A program made the position numbers and the translations under genes. Positions 42,620 to 51,617 of a stretch of DNA of 64,000 nucleotides are shown one piece after another. Where the stretch lies: positions 1 to 64,000 of the forward strand of contig JAAOXG010000038.1 of NCBI GenBank assembly GCA_013036995.1, written 5' to 3'. The notes below the pieces were generated by a model that searched no databases, was not told the origin of the DNA, and saw only the letters and a list, made by a program, of their open reading frames with translations. Position 1 is the stretch's first letter. Each line of letters starts with the position of its first letter. The stretch is from Lacrimispora defluvii. Lineage in GTDB: Bacteria > Bacillota > Clostridia > Lachnospirales > Lachnospiraceae.

Positions 42620-44413
42620 CTATAAGCCCAGACGTGCTAATGTTTCCTCAGTAGGAAATGCATTTTCCCAACCGCGCACTTTGTAATATTCCGGTAATGT
42701 AATACTAATCTGGCTTACCTGTCCTTTGGATGGACCATCCGGTATCGGCTGCTCTGTCAGACGTTTTGGAAGTCTGTCATCTTCCGGCTTCATACCCGCA
42801 GCTTTGTTAAACAACCGTTCAATGTTATAGATCCGCTCCCCTACTTCTAAAAGTTCCTCAGCTGTATAGCTGGTTCCTGTACCTGCATTTAGCATGGCAG
42901 CATATTCAGGTGCTCCCAAAGCAAATGAGGTGAACAGACAAAGTCCCATAGAATCAATGACTGCAGTCAGATCCTGGAATATCTTCGTCCATAATGCCTT
43001 TCCTTCCGTTTCGGTACGGTCTAGCTGCTGAGGCAATCCAAGAATCTCCGGTGAGATTAAATAACCTCTTACGTGACAGCCGCCCCGGTTACTTGTTGCA
43101 TAGGTGATGCCAATTCCCTGAATTGCACGGGCATCGTATGCGGGCATCTCCTGTTTCTTAACACTCATGGAAATTTCAGGATGTCCATAGTATTCACATA
43201 AACGGTAAGAGCCCTGGGCCATCAGTCTGGCTAACGGAATCTCTGACTCACCCATCCGCTTGGTCCACTCTATGATTGCCTCTGCATTGCCCCACTTTAA
43301 CGGCACGCCTTCACATTCTTCTTCCTTAATCAAACCCTTTTCATACAATTCCATAGCTGCTGCAATGGTACAGGGAGTAGAGATCGCATCTAATCCATAT
43401 TCATTGCACCAGTAGTTGGCTGTATTAATTGCATTTAAATCATTAATACCACAGTTTCCGCCATATGCCCATAATGGTTCATATTCCGGTCCGCCTGCAA
43501 CCTTACCCTCAACATTGATAACACGGCCGCAGCCAATGGGACATCTGTGGCAGAAGCTCTGTTTTACAAGATACTGGTCTTTTAAGCTTTCGCCGGACGT
43601 ATCGTCCGCTTCTTCATAATAGGACTCCTGCCAGTTTCTGGTAGGAAATGCACCGGTATTATTAATAATGTTAACAAGTACTGCCGTTCCATATGTAGGT
43701 AAACCGCCTCCGGTTACCCCATTCTCTTTTATTGCCTTCAGGCATCCTTTTGTCACTTCCTGCAAAGCTTCCGGATCATATGATTCAATGGAGGATTTTG
43801 TTGCTGTAGCCGTAATCGCTTTTAAATTCTTTGACCCCATAACTGCACCGACACCGCTTCTGCCTGCTGCACGGTCTTTATCATTCATAATTGCGGCTAA
43901 TAAGGATAATTTTTCGCCTGCTGGTCCGATATTTAAAACGGAACACTTCTCATGTACTTTTTTTAACTTCTCATCAATTTCTTCACTCATCATGCCAACA
44001 TATTCATCTGCCGGCAGAATCTCTATCTTATCATCCACTACATTGATATAAACTGGTGTCTTTGCCTTTCCTTCCACTATAATGGCATCCCACCCTGCAT
44101 ATTTGAGCTTTGCGCCCCATACACCACCGGAATTAGAACTTGCAATCATACCGGTTAACGGTGACTTGGTTACAACCATATAACGGCCGGAAGTCGGTGT
44201 CTTGGTTCCGGTCATGGCACCGGTTATATAAATTAACTTGTTGTCTTCCGATAAAGGATCAACGGTTGCAATACCTTCATCATATAGCATCTTTGTTCCG
44301 AGACCGCGGCCTCCGATAAACTTTCTGGCCAGATCCATATTAAGTTCTTCTACCCTGATCTCTCCAGTTGATAAATTAATTCGGGCTATCTTTCCATTGT
44401 ACGCTGTCTGCAT
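42620..44413 (-). CDS. Tungsten-type aldehyde:ferredoxin oxidoreductase
   Basis: 597 residues of the AOR family. Visible are FIGGRGLGTKMLYDEG, the pterin-binding DRAAGRSGVGAVMGSKNLKA, the cluster motif CHRCPIGC (Cx2Cx3C) and the later Cys in DSMGLCLF. AORs oxidise aldehydes or related substrates with a bis-pterin tungsten site, passing electrons to ferredoxin. ATG 44413 has AAAGGG seven bases upstream; the earlier ATG overlaps it. It is the first gene of a unit with moaD- and moeB-like genes, behind its own promoter and a structured leader RNA that may sense the cofactor. No AorB-like or ferredoxin gene is adjacent, and the substrate is unknown. Confidence 0.92.
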   Translation of the reverse strand: MQTAYNGKIARINLSTGEIRVEELNMDLARKFIGGRGLGTKMLYDEGIATVDPLSEDNKLIYITGAMTGTKTPTSGRYMVVTKSPLTGMIASSNSGGVWGAKLKYAGWDAIIVEGKAKTPVYINVVDDKIEILPADEYVGMMSEEIDEKLKKVHEKCSVLNIGPAGEKLSLLAAIMNDKDRAAGRSGVGAVMGSKNLKAITATATKSSIESYDPEALQEVTKGCLKAIKENGVTGGGLPTYGTAVLVNIINNTGAFPTRNWQESYYEEADDTSGESLKDQYLVKQSFCHRCPIGCGRVINVEGKVAGGPEYEPLWAYGGNCGINDLNAINTANYWCNEYGLDAISTPCTIAAAMELYEKGLIKEEECEGVPLKWGNAEAIIEWTKRMGESEIPLARLMAQGSYRLCEYYGHPEISMSVKKQEMPAYDARAIQGIGITYATSNRGGCHVRGYLISPEILGLPQQLDRTETEGKALWTKIFQDLTAVIDSMGLCLFTSFALGAPEYAAMLNAGTGTSYTAEELLEVGERIYNIERLFNKAAGMKPEDDRLPKRLTEQPIPDGPSKGQVSQISITLPEYYKVRGWENAFPTEETLARLGL

Positions 44414-44464
44414 AATAACACCCTTTCCTTTCATTGTTTAATAGTAAACTGTAACGAAATAGAA

Positions 44465-44550
44465 AAGGAGTCCTTTCCAAACGCGGGAGGCACTAATTCT
44501 TAGGTTAGTACCCATAGGTTTTATCTACTCAAGATAAAACTCGGATCCTT
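44465..44550 (-). ncRNA. Candidate Moco/Tuco riboswitch
   Basis: Minus-strand leader RNA starting at the expected transcription start. AAGGATCC (44550-44543) pairs with GGACTCCTT (44473-44465) to close a multi-branch structure containing a 9-bp hairpin GTTTTATCT/AGATAAAAC (44518-44540) and ACTAA/TTAGT (44492-44509), with unpaired GGGTAC and GTGCCTCCCG segments that look conserved. Position directly before an AOR gene fits the known molybdenum/tungsten cofactor riboswitch class. I could not run a covariance search, so the class is inferred from context and layout. Confidence 0.6.
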
Positions 44551-44556
44551 GAATTT

Positions 44557-44585
44557 ATTGTACATTATTCAACAATAAAATGCAA
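44557..44585 (-). promoter_or_regulatory. Promoter of the AOR unit
   Basis: Minus strand TTGCAT (44580-44585), a 17-base spacer and TACAAT (44557-44562). Initiation near 44550 coincides with the first paired base of the leader RNA. From 44586 to 44668 the AT-rich sequence shows no further feature. Confidence 0.65.
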
Positions 44586-44668
44586 TTAGTTTTTAATTTG
44601 TTGATTTTTTAACAAATATTCTCTTTTATTAATAATATTTTTTGTAATATTTTTCATCTGCTGATTTT

Positions 44669-45109
44669 TTAATCTGTATGCCTGATATGCTCACCAATTT
44701 GTATTTTTCCTGACTTTATAACTTTTCCGAAGCATGTTCCCCGGGTTAATACACATGGGCGATCCGTCAGTCTCAGGATGCATTCAGGAAAGCAGCGTTT
44801 GGTATATGTCCCTATTTCTATGGCTGCATGTTCTGTAAATAGAATATCCCCTTCATTCAGCCGGGCAAAGTCCATCCCCTGGATCACAATATTTTCCTGA
44901 AATTTCCGGAAACACAATCCTTCTTTTTCCTGTATTCTAATCCACTGCTTTGATTCTGACGAAATAAGAGCTATCTGTTTCTCTCCTCCTAAAGCATGGC
45001 AATCCCCGGCAATTCCTTTACCCGCTTCAAGCTCTACCCATGTTACACATTCAAATGGCTGACCTTTTTTTCTTTGTATCTGGAGTGATTCTACATATCC
45101 TGACTGCAA
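44669..45109 (-). CDS. MOSC-domain protein
   Basis: 146 residues making up one MOSC domain (GKGIAGDCHALGGEKQIALIS; FQENIVIQGMDF; conserved Cys in TKRCFPEC). MOSC domains bind molybdenum cofactor sulfur or accept sulfur for it. Start is TTG at 45109 with GGGGG six bases upstream. Last gene of the long cofactor operon, 12 bases after moeA-PBP. A second MOSC domain is fused to MogA upstream, so two MOSC proteins serve this locus; the division of labour is unknown. Confidence 0.85.
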   Translation of the reverse strand: MQSGYVESLQIQRKKGQPFECVTWVELEAGKGIAGDCHALGGEKQIALISSESKQWIRIQEKEGLCFRKFQENIVIQGMDFARLNEGDILFTEHAAIEIGTYTKRCFPECILRLTDRPCVLTRGTCFGKVIKSGKIQIGEHIRHTD

Positions 45110-45121
45110 TTTTGTCCCCCG

Positions 45122-47044
45122 TTATGCTTGAAATTTTTCATCTATAAAATAAATGTCTCCCGCCTCTTCAAACTGGTAACCTCCGGCATCTGCCAAACGT
45201 GTATGAAGCTCACTGCTCTTTAAAACTTCAATAAAAGCCTGGATTTCAGGAAGTTCCAGATATTTTACGGGTACAGCGAAATCATATTCCTCCTGCCCGA
45301 CTTCTATGAAATCCAGCTGCATTGCCTTTGCTGCCGCGAATATTCCCATGGCTGCATCTGCACTGTTTCCGGCAACAAGAGCTGCCACAGCCATATGGGT
45401 AGCTGCCTCTCTGTCGTAGCCAGTAATCTCAGAGGGGTCCATGCCAGCCTGCTTCAGTTTATAATCAAACAATACTCTTGTTCCTGCACCTCTCTGCCGG
45501 TTCACAAACCGGCATTGTTTTAAGTCTGCTATTCCTTTCAAGTTCAAAGGATTTCCTTTTTGCACAATGAGTCCCTGAATACGTTTAACCCCTTTTATCA
45601 GCGCCATGGGTTCTTCAAACATTCTTTTTATATAAGGTATATTATATTTTCCAGAGGCTTCATCCAGAAGATGGACAGGTACGATATGGGCTTCTCCTCT
45701 TTTTAGTGCCATTAATCCTCCCATACTTCCAATATGTGTACTGGACAGATATACACCCGGATAATGGAATGCCATCAGATCAGCAGCCAGATCAAGAAGC
45801 AGGTCATGACTGCCAATGCAGACGACCGTATGTCTTATTTCCTGCAGGCTTCTGTACAATTCAACTCTGACCGTTTCTCCGGCTTCGATTCCTTCGCAGT
45901 TCTGATCAATCACACAGAAACCGTCGGCACGCACCAGGCTCATGGCTGCGCCTGCCCCTCGGGCAAGGGGAGAAGCTACCAGCTTATCGCCTACCTGTCC
46001 CACCTTCACCCTTACGTATTCTTTATGCTTGAGAGAAGATATCATTCTCTTTGACAGCACTGCCTCTGCCACATTACTATCACCGTAGGTTTCTCCTGTC
46101 AGCAATGCCAGTACCGGCTTTACGAAATTTTCAAAATCAATATAGGCAGAGACCGGATAACCGGGAAGACCGATCACCGGTTTTCCTTTTGCGACAGCAA
46201 GTATCACCGGTTTTCCGGGCTTAATTGCAACCCCATGCACCAGCACTTCTCCCAGTTCCCTTAAAATATGCACGGTAAAATCTTCTGTCCCCGCACTGGA
46301 ACCAGCATTGATTATTACCATATCGTAGCTGTCCAGTGCTTCTGAAACCGCTGTTTTTATTTTATTGTAGTCATCCGGGGTGGGCGGAAAGCGGTCTGCT
46401 AATCCTCCATACGAGGTTACCATTGCCTCAAACATTCTGGAATTTGATTCAATAATTTCTCCTGCCTCCGGCGTTTTGGTTGGTTCAATTATTTCAGTTC
46501 CAGTTGGAAAGATTGCTGCTTTTGGCTGCTTTACCACCATGATATTAATAATTCCGCCGGAAAATAATACGCCTATGTCAATCGGCCGTATTTTATGCAT
46601 GCTGGGCAGAAGCATCTCTCCGGATACAATATCTTCGCCAATGGGTCTGACATGCTGCCAGGCTGTTGCTGCCTCCAGAATTTTAACGGTTCTTTCGTCA
46701 ATTTCAATTACGTCCTCGGCCATGATCACTGCGTCATAAGGATAATTAACAGGATCTCCGGTATCCACCACAATAAAATCCTGATTCTTTTCTAAAATAA
46801 GAGGCGTCCTTTCCGAGGCGCCCTTTGTTTTTTCTGTTATTACAGCTATCCCATCCATGGCTGCAGCATTAAAAAGAGGTGACGAGCATCTTGCATAAAC
46901 AGCCTCTTTTGTTATCCGGCCCAGACTTTTTTCTACCGGAATTTCCTCATACTGCATTTTCACTAAATCTTTCAGCGCTTTTTTATAAATATCCAGCGCT
47001 TCCTTTACAGGTGTATTATTTAAATAGAGATTTCTGTTTGCCAT
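45122..47044 (-). CDS. moeA: MoeA fused to C-terminal molybdate/tungstate-binding (PBP) domain
   Basis: 640 residues. The first ~405 are MoeA (YARCSSPLFNAAAMDGIAV; PTGTEIIEP; GSSAGTEDFT; KPGKPVILA; GLPGYPVSAYIDFE), the enzyme that inserts metal into adenylated pterin. The last ~225 are a COG1910-type PBP domain (VQKGNPLNLKGIADLKQC; NRQRGAGTRVLFDY; AAMGIFAAAKAM). That domain would bind oxyanion and deliver it or gate insertion (inference). AAAGG precedes ATG 47044 at 11 bases. It follows a second, plain moeA by 50 bases, which suggests one copy for tungsten and one for molybdenum. The same PBP domain appears in the HTH regulator at 3263-4240. Confidence 0.9.
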   Translation of the reverse strand: MANRNLYLNNTPVKEALDIYKKALKDLVKMQYEEIPVEKSLGRITKEAVYARCSSPLFNAAAMDGIAVITEKTKGASERTPLILEKNQDFIVVDTGDPVNYPYDAVIMAEDVIEIDERTVKILEAATAWQHVRPIGEDIVSGEMLLPSMHKIRPIDIGVLFSGGIINIMVVKQPKAAIFPTGTEIIEPTKTPEAGEIIESNSRMFEAMVTSYGGLADRFPPTPDDYNKIKTAVSEALDSYDMVIINAGSSAGTEDFTVHILRELGEVLVHGVAIKPGKPVILAVAKGKPVIGLPGYPVSAYIDFENFVKPVLALLTGETYGDSNVAEAVLSKRMISSLKHKEYVRVKVGQVGDKLVASPLARGAGAAMSLVRADGFCVIDQNCEGIEAGETVRVELYRSLQEIRHTVVCIGSHDLLLDLAADLMAFHYPGVYLSSTHIGSMGGLMALKRGEAHIVPVHLLDEASGKYNIPYIKRMFEEPMALIKGVKRIQGLIVQKGNPLNLKGIADLKQCRFVNRQRGAGTRVLFDYKLKQAGMDPSEITGYDREAATHMAVAALVAGNSADAAMGIFAAAKAMQLDFIEVGQEEYDFAVPVKYLELPEIQAFIEVLKSSELHTRLADAGGYQFEEAGDIYFIDEKFQA

Positions 47045-47094
47045 AGCTTCTATGCCTTTCTGCTTTTTCCGGAAATCCTTACTTTCATGTGATT

Positions 47095-48324
47095 TTATAT
47101 ATAAAACACTTCAACAATTTCCTCTTTTTTAAGCCCTTCTTTATTCTCATCAATTAAAATATAGCCATCAGCTCTTGTCATGGTCGTAATAAGGCCCGAC
47201 TTTCCGAAAACAGGTTCTGCATATATTTCATTTTCCTGTCTGAGCAGTTTAACAAGCTGGCAGGTCATTTTTCCAGGCGCACCTGCCAGATTTGATGTGA
47301 TGCGGGCAAATAAAGAGCTGTCTGCAGGCTGATGTGTCAAATGCTTCCAAACCCATATAACCAGCAGTTCAAAAACCAGCATGGCTGCTACCGGATGACC
47401 AGGAAGTCCTGTCAAAAGTGTTCGGCTGTTTTCATCATATCCTACAATCGTTGGCTTTCCCGGTTTTAAAGCCAATCCATGAATGAATGAACCCTCACTT
47501 GCCACTTCGTCAATGATATCATTGGTTACATCCTTTTTCCCCTGGGAGCTGCCGCCTGATATGACAACCACATCACTCACCTGCATCGCCTGTATCACGG
47601 CTTCTTTTAACTTCTGTTGATCATCCTTTTGTACCACTGTATTCAGTACTGTAAGGCCGTGTTTTTGTGCCTGGGCACAAAGTGAATAGGAATTAATATC
47701 TCTTATTTCCCCGGGAGCCGGTGTGGTATGAGGGGGAACCAGTTCATCCCCTGTGGATATAATGGTAATCTCCCATGGTTTAAAAACCACGGCCTCTGTA
47801 ATACCCAGGCTTGCCATAGCTCCAATTTCCTGGGGGCGGATCCTGGTTCCTTTCTTTATCACTATTTCTCCCTGCTCTATGTCTTCACCAGCCAAAACCA
47901 CATTTTTCCCATAGGAAACCGGACTGTAAACGGCAATATGACTGCTGTCAAAGGCTTCACAGTATTCAACCATTACCACTGCATCTGCTCCAGGCGGAAT
48001 CATTCCGCCGGTTGGCACATAAACGCATTCCCCGGCATGTATCTCTTTCAGGGCTGGAGAACCCATGTTAATTTCATCCACACATTCCAAAAAAACCGGC
48101 AGATTCTCCGATGATCCGGCGGTATCACCGGATATGACAGCATATCCGTCTACCGCAGACCGGTGAAAGGCCGGCACTGGTTCCCTGGAAATAATGTTGC
48201 TGGCTAATATATATCCCTGGGATTCAAGTAATTTTCTGCATTCTGTTTTAAGCAGCTTATTCTGCATGATGCTTACGGTCTTATCTCTTGCTGAAGCTAT
48301 GGTATCTACCTTTAATAATTTCAT
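47095..48324 (-). CDS. moeA: Molybdopterin molybdenumtransferase MoeA
   Basis: 409 residues with the full MoeA pattern: REPVPAFHRSAVDGYAVISG, PTGGMIPPGADAVVMVE, ISTGDELVPP, SGGSSQGKKDVTNDI, LKPGKPTIVGY and TGLPGHPVAAMLVFE. It inserts metal into MPT-AMP to complete the cofactor. ATG 48324 is used because MKLLKVDTIASARD is a normal MoeA N-terminus; the long in-frame extension would overlap tupC. It starts 22 bases after tupC and precedes the MoeA-PBP gene. Which copy handles molybdate and which tungstate cannot be told from sequence. Confidence 0.92.
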   Translation of the reverse strand: MKLLKVDTIASARDKTVSIMQNKLLKTECRKLLESQGYILASNIISREPVPAFHRSAVDGYAVISGDTAGSSENLPVFLECVDEINMGSPALKEIHAGECVYVPTGGMIPPGADAVVMVEYCEAFDSSHIAVYSPVSYGKNVVLAGEDIEQGEIVIKKGTRIRPQEIGAMASLGITEAVVFKPWEITIISTGDELVPPHTTPAPGEIRDINSYSLCAQAQKHGLTVLNTVVQKDDQQKLKEAVIQAMQVSDVVVISGGSSQGKKDVTNDIIDEVASEGSFIHGLALKPGKPTIVGYDENSRTLLTGLPGHPVAAMLVFELLVIWVWKHLTHQPADSSLFARITSNLAGAPGKMTCQLVKLLRQENEIYAEPVFGKSGLITTMTRADGYILIDENKEGLKKEEIVEVFYI

Positions 48325-48346
48325 TCTTATTATTGCCTTTCCTGAT

Positions 48347-49033
48347 TCAGTTTCCAATCGTATATTTTGACAAATATTGTCTGATAACAGGATTATCAGT
48401 ATGAAGTAAAATCTCATCCGGAGTTCCTGATGCGAGAATACTTCCTGCATCCATAAAGTGAATGCATTGACATAGCTTATAAATATGTGTCAGCTGATGG
48501 CTTACAATGATCCATGTAGCCGGTTTTTTTGACTGAATATCAAAAATTATCTGCTCAAACAGTACGACACTGTCCGGATCCATATTGGCCATGGTTTCAT
48601 CAATAAAAATTACTTCCGGCTCAAAGATCAATGCTCTTGCTAATGAAAGCTTCTGGCGTTCTCCGCTTGAGAGGCTTGGCGCATATTGTTTCTCTTTGCC
48701 GGAAAGCCCGCACCTGTCTATCCATTCCATGATTGTTTCTTTCTTAATAACCTGCTTCCTTATCTTTAACGGATAAGTGAGATTATTATATACCGTATCA
48801 TGAAGCATATAGGGTCTGGGCGCTGTAATCACAATATCCCGCTTCGTTAATGTACCAAAATCCATAACCCCCGTATCGGGCTTTAGCAGCCCCGTCATCA
48901 GCTTAATCAGTGTAGACTTGCCGCTTCCATTATTTCCTATGATACCGTGAATTGTTTTCTCTTCCAGAGATAAATCTTTAACATTTAACTGAAAGTCACC
49001 TATTTTTTTTTCCAGCTTAATTATTTTCAACAT
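48347..49033 (-). CDS. tupC: Tungstate ABC transporter ATP-binding protein
   Basis: 228-residue ABC ATPase without a TOBE extension: GNNGSGKST (Walker A), LSSGERQKLSLARAL (signature) and VIFIDETMANMD (Walker B), and VSHQLTH. The absence of TOBE distinguishes it from ModC and fits TupC. ATG 49033 lies nine bases after AAGGT; the ATG at 49042 is too close to that site. It overlaps the tupB end by 17 bases. It powers tungstate uptake with TupB and TupA (inferred from neighbours). Confidence 0.9.
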   Translation of the reverse strand: MLKIIKLEKKIGDFQLNVKDLSLEEKTIHGIIGNNGSGKSTLIKLMTGLLKPDTGVMDFGTLTKRDIVITAPRPYMLHDTVYNNLTYPLKIRKQVIKKETIMEWIDRCGLSGKEKQYAPSLSSGERQKLSLARALIFEPEVIFIDETMANMDPDSVVLFEQIIFDIQSKKPATWIIVSHQLTHIYKLCQCIHFMDAGSILASGTPDEILLHTDNPVIRQYLSKYTIGN

Positions 49034-49703
49034 TTTCTTCATACCTTCTGAGAAAATCTACAAAACATTGGATTATAAAAGATATTATAAGCAGAACAAA
49101 ACCCAAAGTAATTGCTTCCCCAAAATCGCCTTTATTTCTCATTAATGATATTGCAGTTGTCATAGTCCTTGTCTTATACTTTATATTACCGCCTACTATC
49201 ATCACAGCACCTACCTCGCTGATGGAACGTCCAAAACCGGTTATAAGGATGAAATAAATGTCGTTTTTTAATTCCTTTATCACAAGCAGAAATGTCTGCC
49301 ACCGGTCAGCCCCCATGCTTATTGCGAAGTTTCTTATCTGAGGTGCCATATTTTTACAGGACGTGTAAACCATCCCGCTGATTATTGGGGCAATGATTAA
49401 TGTCTGTACAATGACCATCGCCGGAAAAGTGAATAATAACTCCCATCTGCCCAAAGGCCCTCTTCTCATTAAAAGCAGATAAACTGCTAAACCTGCAACC
49501 ACGGGCGGAAATCCCATTAAAGTCCGGTTTATTCTGATAATCACCTTTTTACCGAAGAAGTCAACCCGTTCCAGGAACATACCAAATGGGACACCAAGCA
49601 AGGCAGAGATAAATGTAGAGACAATCCCCAGTTTCATTGTCAGTAGGATAATATCTATGATTTCCTGATTTATTTCAATGCCCATACTTGTCCAAAACTG
49701 CAT
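49017..49703 (-). CDS. tupB: Tungstate ABC transporter permease
   Basis: 228 residues, about five to six spans, with the coupling region FAISMGADRWQTFLLVIKEL and the permease segment MGFPPVVAGLAVYLLLMRRG. This resembles TupB permeases. GGAG lies nine bases before ATG 49703. It is located between tupA (16 bases upstream) and tupC (overlapping), so the three genes form a complete importer inside the cofactor operon. Confidence 0.9.
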   Translation of the reverse strand: MQFWTSMGIEINQEIIDIILLTMKLGIVSTFISALLGVPFGMFLERVDFFGKKVIIRINRTLMGFPPVVAGLAVYLLLMRRGPLGRWELLFTFPAMVIVQTLIIAPIISGMVYTSCKNMAPQIRNFAISMGADRWQTFLLVIKELKNDIYFILITGFGRSISEVGAVMIVGGNIKYKTRTMTTAISLMRNKGDFGEAITLGFVLLIISFIIQCFVDFLRRYEENVENN

Positions 49704-49719
49704 TCATGCAGACTCCTCT

Positions 49720-50616
49720 TTATTTATTTGCTGCCGCGTCAGGAGTAAATAAAGATTCTCCATACTCTTTTACACCAAAATCTCCGATGAGCTTCTGGGT
49801 ATCATCTGAAAGTATCCAGTTAATAAAGTCCTGTGCGCCTTCTGCATTGATTTTTGAACTCTTTTCCGGATTTACCGCGATTACACCGTAATAATTGAGA
49901 AGCTGTTTATCCTTTTCACATACAATATCCATATCTGTCTTTGATTTAGTGGCTAACCAGGTCGCACTGTCTGAAAGCGTATAAGCTTTTTTTTCTTCTG
50001 CCATCAGCAGGGTAGCTCCCATTCCCTGGCCTGCACTGATATAATTGGGGTTATCCGCAGGTGTTATATTCAGATTTTTCCAGATAGAGAGTTCCTTTGT
50101 ATGGGTACCGGATTCATCTCCCCGGGATACGAAGGCGTCCTTATTATCAAATATGGTACGAAAGGTCTCTTCTGCATTATTATTCTTTTCTATTTTGCCC
50201 TTCGGTCCCACAACCACAAAATCATTATACATAACATCAAAACGTTTTAAACCATGTCCAGCCTGTATGAATGCTTCTTCCTTTGCTTTTGCATGCACAA
50301 GCAGTACATCCGCTTCCCCGTTCTCCCCCATCTTTAAGGCTTCTCCTGTGCCAACCGCTATGGTATCCACTTCCCAGCCTGTTTTTTGGGTAAAATCAGG
50401 TAGTAATTCATCCAGAAGTCCTGAATCCTGTGTACTGGTAGTTGTTGCCAAAATTATCTTACCCTTTATGGTTTTTATAGAAGCTGTTGTTTCAGCAGAA
50501 TTGTTGTTTGTTATACTCTCTGCAACAGTGTTTTCCTGTTTTGCAGAATTACTGCATGCCGATAATACAGTGCCTAATAAGATGCAGGAAAAAATTAAAG
50601 TAATTTTATTTCTCAT
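49720..50616 (-). CDS. tupA: Tungstate-binding lipoprotein
   Basis: 298 residues. A short signal peptide ends in lipobox VLSAC. The mature domain begins KGKIILATTTSTQDSGLLDE, and the TTTS segment is the oxyanion-binding signature of TupA. Further blocks are YNDFVVVGPKGKIEK and SRGDESGTHTKELSIW, also TupA-like. TupA proteins bind tungstate far more tightly than molybdate (established). AGGGG precedes ATG 50616 at nine bases. It lies within the cofactor operon rather than beside modABC, consistent with supplying tungsten to the AOR. Confidence 0.92.
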   Translation of the reverse strand: MRNKITLIFSCILLGTVLSACSNSAKQENTVAESITNNNSAETTASIKTIKGKIILATTTSTQDSGLLDELLPDFTQKTGWEVDTIAVGTGEALKMGENGEADVLLVHAKAKEEAFIQAGHGLKRFDVMYNDFVVVGPKGKIEKNNNAEETFRTIFDNKDAFVSRGDESGTHTKELSIWKNLNITPADNPNYISAGQGMGATLLMAEEKKAYTLSDSATWLATKSKTDMDIVCEKDKQLLNYYGVIAVNPEKSSKINAEGAQDFINWILSDDTQKLIGDFGVKEYGESLFTPDAAANK

Positions 50617-50659
50617 CCATTTATTCCCCTTTTTTGTTAATATATGGACTGCTGCCTTC

Positions 50660-51604
50660 TTATCTTGCACAATTATTAGCAGTTCCAATCAGAATCTTCA
50701 GACCGTGGTCAAGTTCAGTAATAACATAGGTAAGGCATTCTTCCACAGCTTTCGGACTTCCTGGCAGATTCAGTATTAATGTGGATTTACGGATACCGCA
50801 GGCTGCTCTTGATAACATGGACCGCTTTGTCATCTGCATGCTGTAGGCACGCATAGCCTCCGGTATTCCGGGAACCATACGTTCAACGACTTTCTGAGTT
50901 GCCTCCGGCATACAGTCTCTTTCAGAGAAACCGGTTCCACCGGTGGTTAATATAAGATCTGCTGTATGATTGTCACAGATATATTTCATCTCATCGCATA
51001 GCATTGTCATATCATCAGGAAGAATGGTCTGGTGAACAACTTCATATCCATATTCTTTCACAATTCTGGAAATAACAGGTCCGCTTAAATCCTCTCTTTC
51101 TCCTGCAAATCCGGAGTCGCTGGAGGTTATCACCGCCACCCGCAATTTATCAGTATCCGTTTTCACCGCGGCAGCTTCCAATACGGCCATATCATCCCCT
51201 TCCCGAATGATACCACCTGATAATACACGGGCAAATACGCCCTCTCTGGGCATAATGCAATCTCCCATTTTGTGATAGATCTCACATCCGGTATGGCATT
51301 CTTTTCCTATCTGGGTAAGCTCTAAAAGAACGTCATTGCATTGAAATCTGGTACCTACCGGCAGGGAACGGAAATCAATTCCTTCCACAATCAGATTCTC
51401 ACCAAATGCGCCTTCTGCCACTTCTGCTCCCCGGTTCTTAAATGCTTCAATCTTATCGTTGGACAGCAGACTGACCTGTCTGTGCCATTTTCCTGCATGA
51501 GCATCTCCTTTTATTCCATATTCCTTAATAAATTCTGCCATATGGACATTTTTCTTTTGTGTTCCTTTTTTTTCACTGATGCAGACTGCGATTATTTTTC
51601 CCAT
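50660..51604 (-). CDS. MOSC-MogA fusion protein
   Basis: 314 residues: an N-terminal MOSC domain (~1-145; GIKGDAHAGKWHRQVSLLS, FGENLIVEG, GKECHTGCEIY) and a C-terminal MogA/MoaB domain (~155-310; RVAVITSSDSGFAGEREDLS, LTTGGTGFSERDCMPEAT, LNLPGSPKAVEECL). MogA adenylates molybdopterin for MoeA. The fusion links adenylation with a sulfur- or cofactor-binding domain and occurs in various Firmicutes. ATG 51604 has only a weak near ribosome site. It is 13 bases after moaA and 43 bases before tupA in the same operon. Confidence 0.9.
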   Translation of the reverse strand: MGKIIAVCISEKKGTQKKNVHMAEFIKEYGIKGDAHAGKWHRQVSLLSNDKIEAFKNRGAEVAEGAFGENLIVEGIDFRSLPVGTRFQCNDVLLELTQIGKECHTGCEIYHKMGDCIMPREGVFARVLSGGIIREGDDMAVLEAAAVKTDTDKLRVAVITSSDSGFAGEREDLSGPVISRIVKEYGYEVVHQTILPDDMTMLCDEMKYICDNHTADLILTTGGTGFSERDCMPEATQKVVERMVPGIPEAMRAYSMQMTKRSMLSRAACGIRKSTLILNLPGSPKAVEECLTYVITELDHGLKILIGTANNCAR

Positions 51605-51617
51605 AAGTATTCTTTTC

